Shown here: positions 25,152 through 32,292 of the stretch, in pieces
Numbering within the stretch: position 1 is the stretch's first letter
Layout: each line of letters starts with the position of its first letter
IMG/VR virus record: IMGVR_UViG_3300025012_000224
Location: 1-32,292 of that record
DNA: 32,292 bases
Reading direction: 5' to 3' (one strand)
DNA from: a virus
Notes under the pieces: model-generated
Database searches by the model: none
Seen by the model: the letters and a program-made list of their open reading frames with translations, nothing else
What the model was told of the DNA's origin: nothing
Made by a program: the position numbers and the translations under genes

Positions 25152-28043
25152 TCACAACACGTCTGGTTCAGGATCTGGTGGCACAGGCGGAGGCAGTACC
25201 TCTGCATCGGCCATGGCCGGGAAAGGTGGGGTCGAGGAAGCCATGTAGGTATCCGGAGTTGGGTTCCCCGACTCAGATTTGCAAAACTCCGCGATGATGT
25301 CCATACCGAACGCCGGGCCAAAAGGGATCACCACAGCGATCCCAGCCCCATAGGCCAGAGGACTGTCACTCGGCTTATTCTGGGCGGACACCAAGTCTGA
25401 AAGCACCCCGATGGTTCCATCCGAAACCAGGGTGAGAACAGCACACTTGGGGATCTGAAACGCGAACCCCAGGATGCTTTGGATGATGTCATTGATGCGT
25501 CGAATGAGGTTCTGGAGTTCGACAATCCGACCCTCAATGAACTCGATGTACTTCCTGATGGTGTCAATGATGCTTTGGATGGCGTTCCGAATGGCCTCAA
25601 TCCAGTTCAAGATAACAGCCAGGAAGTTCTCCAAACCGGGGAGCCAATCTAAGAGTCTGACGTTGAGCCAGGCTCCGTCGGCCGGGGATCGACTGAGGGC
25701 GGCCCCTGCAATACCCAAAGCCAGGGCTGCTTGTTGGAGTAGACTCCCGTTGTCATACTTGGCCAGAAGTCCTCGGGCATAAAAGACTCCCATCTGGGAT
25801 GTGGTTTCGAGAACAGTCGCCCGTGTGATATTGGTCAGGTCAGTGGCCCCGATATAGAACACTGGGGACTTGTCGGCGGACCCGACCTTGCGAGAGAGCG
25901 AAGAGATACCCTCAAGATAGGGGGCCAAATCATTGGGCAGAAGAAGAGTACCGTCATTCTGGATGTATTTCTCATAGACTCGGCGAATAGGCGGCGGGGC
26001 ACTGGACATGACCTCAGCGGTAAGCTCTTTCGAGCTTGTGGCAAACACAAACTCGAACCCCTCTGGGGGGAGAAGTTCCCCCTCCTGCATCTGTGGTGCC
26101 CGCTCTGTAATCAAACCAGGCACCCAGAACATGTCGTTGACGATCTCAGCAGGAATTCCCATCTGGTAAGGAGACAAAGCCAAACCATCAGCGGACCATC
26201 TCCCGGCTGGACTACCGGGGTTGATCGACTCCAAGATGGAAACGTCAAACACATAAGAGGATACTGCTTCGTGCCCCGCCCCACTCAATATCTGCTTCCA
26301 GGTGGCTGTTCGCAAAGCCTGTGTGTTCTGCACCACATAGGCTTCCATCTCCGGCTGTGGCCCAGTCTTGTCATAGAGGGTTGCGACCATAGTTTGAATC
26401 TTGTCGTAGAGGGTCGTCCGAAACACTCCCGGATCTCCACTCGCCTTGTCCAATGCCCCCATGTAGTCATCGAACAACCAACCCAGAAGATGCTTGAAAG
26501 GCTCCAGTAGGCAGCGTTGGGCAGCCACACCGTTCAGAATCAACTTGTTACTGGCCGCCAGGTTGTACTCATTGGCGGGGAGAATCTGCCTGAGTTGATC
26601 CAGGGGGGTCAAGTCTGGCCGGGAAAGGGCCAGAGCCACCAAGGCCGCTTTGACTGCTTCCAGGTACTTCATGGTGTTGGCATTGGGGAAGGCCACCCGG
26701 AACGGTGCCGAGAACGGACTCAGGTCATTCTCTTGTACCGAGTCATCTCCGAGTGAAACCGTGATGGGCCGTCCTGGAGTGTGCGCTCCTGTCTGTGCCC
26801 GGACCATGTTGTACTTGTACTGTTTAGTCCCGTTCCCGATCTCCCGAGTGCAGGTTGCCACCCGAACGTAATACGTCCCAGCCGGGCCAAGAAGCTCAAC
26901 CTTCATCTGTCCGTTATCGTTGGTGACTTTGCCCATTTGCGGCATGTCCTCCAACTTCAGGTCGATGGAGTATTCCGACGTGGCCCACTGGCTCAATGTG
27001 CCTGCCAGGGGTACAAAGAAGGTCTGTTGGAAAACAGGCACATCCCCCTGGGTCAGCATGTCAAGGGGAATCACCTCGTTGGCTGTCGGGGAAACCATCC
27101 CAAAGAGCCGGGCCGTGACATCCCTCCCAGCCCCATTACTGTCGGTTCCTTGGTTGTACGCCAGGGTAGAAGCCCCCTGAATCATGGCAGCCCCGCCATG
27201 TAGAACAAGAGGACGCCCGCTAGCTAGCCGAACGATGTTGGCCTCCCGTGGTTGGGACCGACCAACCCCGGAGGCATTCTCTTGCAGAGTAGAGTCATTT
27301 TGGGGTCTGTCCCAACAAATTGAGATTCCTGGCTCAATGGTTGAAACCGTGACCAGGAAACCCTTGGGGGGAAGCGGGGGGAAGGGATTGAAAGGATGTT
27401 TCGGAGCCGTGCTCAAGACCCATTTCACCTGAGCGATGGATGGGGGGTCCACGTTGTACTTGAAGAAAGCAGGCAAGTCCTGGGGATGCAGGATGCTGGC
27501 TGCTGCATTCCCATACAGAACCTTGGTGATGACCGGGGTAGGCAGACTTCCAGGTGTGTCATAGGTTTGATTGAAATACCGAACCAGGGCACTGATGAAA
27601 GCCAAAAGACGTTCGATGTCTGAAACGTCTACCGAGAGATAGAAGAACATGGACAACACTTTGGTCTTACTAGACACATCTGGCCGAGTCGGATCCGTGT
27701 GATCAGTCAGTCGGCCGATCATCCGACGTTCATATTCACTGAAGCCACCCTGAAGTTCGGTATACGGATAGGACGTGAGTTTCCAGTCCCCGGTGAGATA
27801 GAGACCCAGTTGTTTCAGGTCGCGTAGAAGGCTCCGGATCTCGTCGAGAATAGCCTGAACCAGAGCCGCGATAGGGTTGAGGAACCCGACCAGAAATGCC
27901 TTGACCAGTTGCAGGGCAAGCAAGGCCACATCGAGCACTGCGACCAGGAACTCGGCCACACTATTGATGTCCTCTCGAAGGTCCTGGAGAAGATCCGGGA
28001 CCTCGAAAGTCATTGTGCCCCACTGGTTGGGCGTATCGGCCAT
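25152..28043 (-). CDS. Large tail protein with helical hydrophobic ends, 963 aa
   Basis: ATG 28043 follows a G9AG run that can serve as ribosome-binding site, and the gene ends in TGA. Residues about 25 to 85 are strongly hydrophobic and helical (FLVAVLDVALLALQLVKAFL, then ALVQAILDEIRSLL). A second helical stretch lies near residues 805 to 885 (FLAVILNWIEAIRNAIQSII, then IVELQNLIRRINDIIQSI). Between them, residues about 235 to 440 look like Ig/FN3 beta-structure (FLVTVSTIEPGISICWDRP, then GTYYVRVATCT). The final 60 residues are Pro rich. The hydrophobic ends recall tail proteins that are released into or insert in the host membrane, or tape-measure-like helices, but the length and beta core do not match a tape measure. 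I cannot name a family. Operon position supports a tail or baseplate hub role. Confidence 0.88.
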   Translation of the reverse strand: MADTPNQWGTMTFEVPDLLQDLREDINSVAEFLVAVLDVALLALQLVKAFLVGFLNPIAALVQAILDEIRSLLRDLKQLGLYLTGDWKLTSYPYTELQGGFSEYERRMIGRLTDHTDPTRPDVSSKTKVLSMFFYLSVDVSDIERLLAFISALVRYFNQTYDTPGSLPTPVITKVLYGNAAASILHPQDLPAFFKYNVDPPSIAQVKWVLSTAPKHPFNPFPPLPPKGFLVTVSTIEPGISICWDRPQNDSTLQENASGVGRSQPREANIVRLASGRPLVLHGGAAMIQGASTLAYNQGTDSNGAGRDVTARLFGMVSPTANEVIPLDMLTQGDVPVFQQTFFVPLAGTLSQWATSEYSIDLKLEDMPQMGKVTNDNGQMKVELLGPAGTYYVRVATCTREIGNGTKQYKYNMVRAQTGAHTPGRPITVSLGDDSVQENDLSPFSAPFRVAFPNANTMKYLEAVKAALVALALSRPDLTPLDQLRQILPANEYNLAASNKLILNGVAAQRCLLEPFKHLLGWLFDDYMGALDKASGDPGVFRTTLYDKIQTMVATLYDKTGPQPEMEAYVVQNTQALRTATWKQILSGAGHEAVSSYVFDVSILESINPGSPAGRWSADGLALSPYQMGIPAEIVNDMFWVPGLITERAPQMQEGELLPPEGFEFVFATSSKELTAEVMSSAPPPIRRVYEKYIQNDGTLLLPNDLAPYLEGISSLSRKVGSADKSPVFYIGATDLTNITRATVLETTSQMGVFYARGLLAKYDNGSLLQQAALALGIAGAALSRSPADGAWLNVRLLDWLPGLENFLAVILNWIEAIRNAIQSIIDTIRKYIEFIEGRIVELQNLIRRINDIIQSILGFAFQIPKCAVLTLVSDGTIGVLSDLVSAQNKPSDSPLAYGAGIAVVIPFGPAFGMDIIAEFCKSESGNPTPDTYMASSTPPFPAMADAEVLPPPVPPDPEPDVL

Positions 28044-28046
28044 GGG

Positions 28047-28286
28047 TTAGCTCCCCCCCCCGTGTTCTAGTCGGGTTAACTGTTCCCGCAAAGCAGCCAA
28101 AGCATTCTGATCCTGTTGCATGGCCAGATCCAACAACCCCCGGAGCTTTATTAGGTTCTCACGTTGAGCGTGTACCCTCTCTGGTGTGATGACCCGCTCA
28201 GACCTCTCCCCCCAGGTGCCCGGTTGAACTCCTAGTCGGATCAACAAGCGTTGAAGCTCCTCAAGACTGGGTTCAGGTTGGCTCAT
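28047..28286 (-). CDS. Small helical protein, 79 aa
   Basis: The start ATG overlaps the TGA of the upstream gene as ATGA, so translation is probably coupled. Two predicted helices span SLEELQRLLIRLG and the stretch from RENLIKLRGLLDLAM to LREQLTRLEH, giving a charged, coiled-coil-like protein without cysteines or membrane segments. It ends HGGGS. The frame is the same as that of the 963-residue gene, separated only by TAA CCC, so rare readthrough would fuse the two. I do not recognise a family. A small chaperone, tail cap component or assembly factor would fit this location. Confidence 0.78.
   Translation of the reverse strand: MSQPEPSLEELQRLLIRLGVQPGTWGERSERVITPERVHAQRENLIKLRGLLDLAMQQDQNALAALREQLTRLEHGGGS
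28051..28061 (-). promoter_or_regulatory. G9AG run serving as ribosome-binding site and coding end
   Basis: Nine G residues followed by AG encode the final glycines of the 79-residue protein and lie seven bases before ATG 28043. The run is the likely ribosome-binding site for the 963-residue gene. A homopolymer of this length is also prone to slippage and to sequencing error. Confidence 0.5.
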
Positions 28287-31200
28287 GTTCTACTCGCCGT
28301 TTCCCTGAGAAGCAGGAGCCGTTTCTGTTCTGCCAGTCTCTCAGGCAGTTCTCTGTCGAACCGCTCAATTCCGGCCAGGGTTCCCAACGTGAGGTGAACC
28401 CGATAGTTCAACCAGGTGTACCTCACAGGCCGGAACAAGTCGCTCACGTCCAAGACCTCGTTTACCCGATCCGGCAACACAGGTCGGATCAGGACTCCTG
28501 CAACCAGATCGGTATAGGCCGTATAGGCCAATGCCGGGGGTACTAGCCTGACCATCCGTAGAGGATCCGGCGGTGGTCCCGGATCTGGCATGAGGGAGTC
28601 CAACCGGGTGTCCAGAATCCACACACGACGGTCCAACAAGGAGATGGTATCGGAGCAGTTCAAGAAAGGAGCCGTCTCAACGTGCCCGAGAAGATTCTCC
28701 ACCAGGGCATTCGTGAACAACCCCCAACCCACCTCAGGATTCGTCGGAATACCCAAACTGTGAATGTGCCGGTCCTTCTGGAAAATGTAGTAGCGACCGC
28801 CCTTACGACCGAGCATCACCCCCTTGAGCTTCTCAATGAGGGTCAGCATTCGTTCTCGGGTGGAAAGTACCAGGTCAATGGCTTCATCCGAAAACAACCC
28901 AGAAGGCCGGATCACCCGGTAGCTGAAGGGCCGGATGGAATGGTAGTTGGTCAGTAGATCCTGATATTGCACGAAGGACTCGGTCACAGGATCTCGGAGT
29001 CGGGTCGGTCGCAGATCCATTTGACCTTCGATGCCACCGGACAAACCAGAGGCCGTGACCGTTGGGTACACTGCATAGGCCCGAAGGGGATCCGCTGGGT
29101 CGAAGACCACATTTGCGGCTCCCCCGGTAAAGGTTGTCTCCGGGTTCACAACCAGGGCCGGAGAGAGTGCATCCGTATCATCCACTTTCAAGACCCGATA
29201 GAACCCCCGGTTGTCATCTAAAGCCGATGGGCCTCCGGCTACAAACAAAGGTGCCCGAATAGCTACCCCGTCATCTCCGAACTGACGAAGCCCCTGTTCA
29301 GGAGGTGCCGGTAGCAACCCGTCCAAAGGCACCCAACCCAGGGGGTCTACCAGAACAATGTCCCCCTTCTGAACACCACGAGCACCAAACGTGAATCCGC
29401 CAACTCCGCCAGCAGCATTCAAGTCATCCCGGAGTCTGTTGACTGCGGCAGAGTAAGCACCTCCACCTATGATATCTCTGACCCAACCGCCCTTCTGGTA
29501 ATCAGGAGAGGCAGGGTCCCAATCGGCATCGGTGCGAAACACCTCACGGTCAGTAATGAGGTTCAGGAGTTGCTCATTGGATTGTTCGTGGGGCACAGGG
29601 GCTTGCCGGAGCCAGACCTCAAAACGCATCCCCACATAGGTGCCTGCATCCGGTGTGGCTTGAAGACCAGGGACAGCCAGCCTGATTTGATCTCCCGCCT
29701 GGATGCTTTCGATCTCGACCTCATCAACGACCTGGCCTTCCTTGTCCAGGAGTCGAAACAGATCCCCCGGATTGATGTTCACATCCGCGTTGTCGAACGG
29801 CCTCAGGTTGGTTCCGTTGTGCGGCCCCGTCAGGTCATTCCAGACATCTTGGGCTTTGGCTCGGGTTCCGGCAGGCTTGGTGGCCTCCCAGTTCATTGTG
29901 AAATTGGCTGCCGTCACCAAACCCTTCTGCCGACTGGTGCTGTAGGCACTGACCCGTCCTCGCCGAATCTCATAGGCAAACCGAAGTGGAATGAGATTCT
30001 GACTGGCTTCCGTGTTGGTATCATGGAATCTGCGAATGCGCCGAATCGCAAACTCGACCTCTTCAGGCACGGCCAATCCCGTGTACCGAAACAGTTCCCG
30101 CATTCCAATCTCGCGGTCCTCATCATTCATTGGAGGGGACGGATCCGGAAGGCTGTGGTCCGGACCACCCGCCGGATTGCCGTCCACAACTCGGGCATAG
30201 GCTTCAGTCAAGTTCAAGGCCGCTCTGGGCACAGAAGGTTCCAGGAAAACACCTGCTTGAGCATAGTGCCCCACAACACCTGTATTGTCTGCCAACTGAA
30301 AGCGCGTGTTTGGCAACAGGCACACGAAAGAACCCCCGGCACCATCCAATGCACTACCGAACGGAATGTTCAGAACCCGCCACTGAGCCGCTGTCAGGTA
30401 CAGATCCAGAGACCGAACCACTCGGTCATACACAGGCTGAAGCTCGTCCAGAATGAACTGATGGTTCGACTGTCGTGGCTGATAGGCAGGAACAACCACA
30501 CCCGGAGCCGGAACTATCTGGATTCCACCTCCAGGTGCCCCACTCAACTCCACATATCCCGGAGCCGGATGGACAACCGATTCAGTTGGGCCACGGAACG
30601 TCAGCCAACGGAAACCCCGTACCGAATTGTCCAGAGCTTCATCGTAGGCTACACAGTTGTTTCGGGGCAGCCCCAAAATCTCCCCACTGACGTTGACGGG
30701 GAAACGGGTCATCCCCGAGACCTGCATTCCGGGCTGTATCAAACCTGCAAAGACACCAGCCACGATTGGCCCCACAGCATCAAACATGGCCAAAGGATTC
30801 AGTGTCAGAACCGCTGTTGTGCCCACAACCGTAAACGCGGTGTAGATGGCTCCAATGACCGACTGTTGAGCCGTAGCCAGAACCGGGTCATTCAAGGTTG
30901 TCAGATCACACAGGATGAAAACCCGGCCGGGAGCCAGATCAAAACCACTGGTACCACCTGGATGGACAAATCCGTTTGGAACCTCGAAGTTGGTGATTGT
31001 CAGTGTCCATGTCGCCGGATCATAAACCACCACCTTTGGGAAAGCGAAAGGTGCCCAACCCGTATCTTGTCCGGCATAGCAGTTTGGGGCCGTTGCCCTG
31101 TAGTGATCCGACGCTCCGATGTTGGTTCGTTCCACAGCATGACGAACCAGGTAACTACCTGCCTTAGCCGTTGAGGGATGGGCTGCGTTTCGGCCCTGGG

Positions 31201-32292
31201 AAATCACCAACACATCCCCGTGCTGAACATTGGCAACCGCCCCGGCCCCCACGGTAGGTTGCAGCACCCGGTCATCCACAATCTCATTGCCCGGAGCACC
31301 TAGCTCAAACTTGCTGGCTGTGAAGCCCCACCCTGAGCAGATAGTCCCTGCCTCGTTTCGTTCATTGGAGGGGGCGGCTGAGAGATGAGCCTGCACACCG
31401 GTAATAGGGATGTTCCCGTGGCCCTCAAAGGCCATAACCTTCAAGGATCCCTCACCAGGGAGACCAGCCCAGATCCCGGGGGAATCGGCATCAGGAGCCG
31501 TGGACCGAGCCAAGAAAGTGAACGGAATGGGAAACCCCCCAAAGAGACCGTTCGAGTACCGCAGAACATCTGACCAAGTTGAGAGGCCCACAGTGTAACC
31601 AACAGTGATATTCTCAATGGTCAATTGGGTCTGGAAAGGAATCCCGGACTGCGGATGCACATACCCCCGTCGTTTGGCCAGACGGAAGTCGATATCCTCA
31701 TGGAATGTGAGCCTGTCCTCATCCACCCAAGCAGTGACAGACTCGCCGGTAGCCGCCACATCGGTATCTATGGACACAGTGAACTCAAACCCATAGAGCA
31801 TCTCTCGCCGCCAAGGCAGAACCAGGGCATGTGGCAAGAACCACTGATTTGGAGGACCAAACCCCCACGGCATGAAACCTGTCTGGCTGATGATGATCTC
31901 ACGGTTGTTGACCCACACGGGATCTGGTGGGGCTTCGCTAGTCCCATAGACAATGGCGGGTACTGGAGGGGAAACCAGCACAAAGCCCTGGTAATCTGTG
32001 ACCGTTACCGTGGCCCCCTGAATCTGAATCGTCAGGGCAAGCTCACCCCCGGCCCCGGCTGATGGGAGCGGGTTTGGTCCAAGGGGTCCGTTGACAATGT
32101 CCACATCTCGCCGAGCGTACAACCGGATTGTGATGATGTTGTTGGACCGGGGGGGAACCAGGGACCAGATATCATTGAAGTTCCCAACCCCGACACCCGT
32201 ACCGTCGTTCAAAGCAATCTGGCCAACCGAAGTGAAATCCAAAACAGTATACCCGAAAGCCAGATCCTCATAGACTCGCACTCCGGGAGGCG
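28283..32292 (-). CDS. Large phage tail structural protein, N-terminus probably outside window
   Basis: The frame is open from the window edge to a TGA at 28283. The first in-window start would be GTG 32281, but GGAG sits directly against it with no spacer and the frame continues upstream (codons for Pro, Pro, Gly), so I treat the gene as 5' partial. At least 1332 residues are visible. The first 900 are beta-rich with repeated Pro/Gly turns. Residues about 830 to 900 include a small barrel-like stretch (NINPGDLFRLLDKEGQVVDE). The last 200 are helical (DEAIDLVLSTRERMLTLIEKL, then LPERLAEQKRLLLLRET). No family is recognised and no enzyme motif stands out. Being first in the tail operon of this window, it may be a tail tip, baseplate or fibre network protein. 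Confidence 0.86.
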   Translation of the reverse strand, partial: PPGVRVYEDLAFGYTVLDFTSVGQIALNDGTGVGVGNFNDIWSLVPPRSNNIITIRLYARRDVDIVNGPLGPNPLPSAGAGGELALTIQIQGATVTVTDYQGFVLVSPPVPAIVYGTSEAPPDPVWVNNREIIISQTGFMPWGFGPPNQWFLPHALVLPWRREMLYGFEFTVSIDTDVAATGESVTAWVDEDRLTFHEDIDFRLAKRRGYVHPQSGIPFQTQLTIENITVGYTVGLSTWSDVLRYSNGLFGGFPIPFTFLARSTAPDADSPGIWAGLPGEGSLKVMAFEGHGNIPITGVQAHLSAAPSNERNEAGTICSGWGFTASKFELGAPGNEIVDDRVLQPTVGAGAVANVQHGDVLVISQGRNAAHPSTAKAGSYLVRHAVERTNIGASDHYRATAPNCYAGQDTGWAPFAFPKVVVYDPATWTLTITNFEVPNGFVHPGGTSGFDLAPGRVFILCDLTTLNDPVLATAQQSVIGAIYTAFTVVGTTAVLTLNPLAMFDAVGPIVAGVFAGLIQPGMQVSGMTRFPVNVSGEILGLPRNNCVAYDEALDNSVRGFRWLTFRGPTESVVHPAPGYVELSGAPGGGIQIVPAPGVVVPAYQPRQSNHQFILDELQPVYDRVVRSLDLYLTAAQWRVLNIPFGSALDGAGGSFVCLLPNTRFQLADNTGVVGHYAQAGVFLEPSVPRAALNLTEAYARVVDGNPAGGPDHSLPDPSPPMNDEDREIGMRELFRYTGLAVPEEVEFAIRRIRRFHDTNTEASQNLIPLRFAYEIRRGRVSAYSTSRQKGLVTAANFTMNWEATKPAGTRAKAQDVWNDLTGPHNGTNLRPFDNADVNINPGDLFRLLDKEGQVVDEVEIESIQAGDQIRLAVPGLQATPDAGTYVGMRFEVWLRQAPVPHEQSNEQLLNLITDREVFRTDADWDPASPDYQKGGWVRDIIGGGAYSAAVNRLRDDLNAAGGVGGFTFGARGVQKGDIVLVDPLGWVPLDGLLPAPPEQGLRQFGDDGVAIRAPLFVAGGPSALDDNRGFYRVLKVDDTDALSPALVVNPETTFTGGAANVVFDPADPLRAYAVYPTVTASGLSGGIEGQMDLRPTRLRDPVTESFVQYQDLLTNYHSIRPFSYRVIRPSGLFSDEAIDLVLSTRERMLTLIEKLKGVMLGRKGGRYYIFQKDRHIHSLGIPTNPEVGWGLFTNALVENLLGHVETAPFLNCSDTISLLDRRVWILDTRLDSLMPDPGPPPDPLRMVRLVPPALAYTAYTDLVAGVLIRPVLPDRVNEVLDVSDLFRPVRYTWLNYRVHLTLGTLAGIERFDRELPERLAEQKRLLLLRETASRT

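Noticed and set aside
29570-31174. A 534-codon open frame on the plus strand
   Set aside because: It is antisense to the long minus-strand structural gene, has a composition rich in Arg, His and Pro typical of shadow frames, and has no ribosome-binding site or neighbouring plus-strand genes.
32279-32281. GTG as true start of the first gene
   Set aside because: The GGAG is directly adjacent with no spacer and the frame continues to the window edge, so the gene most likely begins outside.
1-32292. Diversity-generating retroelement, CRISPR array, tRNA or integrase
   Set aside because: I found no reverse transcriptase, repeated spacer pattern, cloverleaf or recombinase motif; fibre genes alone are not evidence for a diversity-generating system.

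Overview
The window is a dense run of bacteriophage structural genes, all transcribed from the minus strand (high to low coordinates). Very long open frames of 800 to 2079 codons, tight or overlapping gene ends, a baseplate J-like protein next to a gp25-like protein, and a beta-helix tailspike indicate the baseplate and tail-fibre module of a large, probably contractile-tailed (myovirus-like) phage. Nothing in the sequence fixes the host or the lineage. TAA, TAG and TGA all serve as gene ends, so the standard code applies. No gap between genes exceeds 120 bases, and I saw no tRNA, rRNA, CRISPR array, insertion sequence or integrase.

Reading in the direction of transcription, the first block (32292 to 24261) holds a 1330-residue protein whose start lies outside the window, a 79-residue helical protein, a 963-residue protein with helical hydrophobic ends, and a 293-residue protein. 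A perfect hairpin follows. The second block (24203 to 18095) is the recognisable baseplate core: a two-part protein ending in a gp25/W-like domain, a baseplate J-like protein with N-terminal Ig/FN3-like domains, and a 470-residue protein in the position usually taken by gpI-like proteins. The third block (18041 to 8747) carries the receptor-facing parts: a beta-helix tailspike and a 2079-residue multidomain fibre with two Ig-like and about four LamG/concanavalin-like regions.

The fourth block (8631 to 1) is the most unusual. A 47-residue ORF resembling the N-terminus of a nearby 200-residue structural protein is followed by an apparently intact homing endonuclease-like gene, which overlaps the 200-residue gene. 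Next come a doubtful 38-codon ORF and a second endonuclease-like gene. This second one has a Ros/MucR-type zinc finger and a nuclease domain whose catalytic Asp and Lys positions are both Ala. It overlaps the next structural gene (1213 residues), which is followed by an 801-codon frame running off the window. One structural operon therefore holds an apparently active and an apparently dead mobile endonuclease, each overlapping the start of the gene after it.
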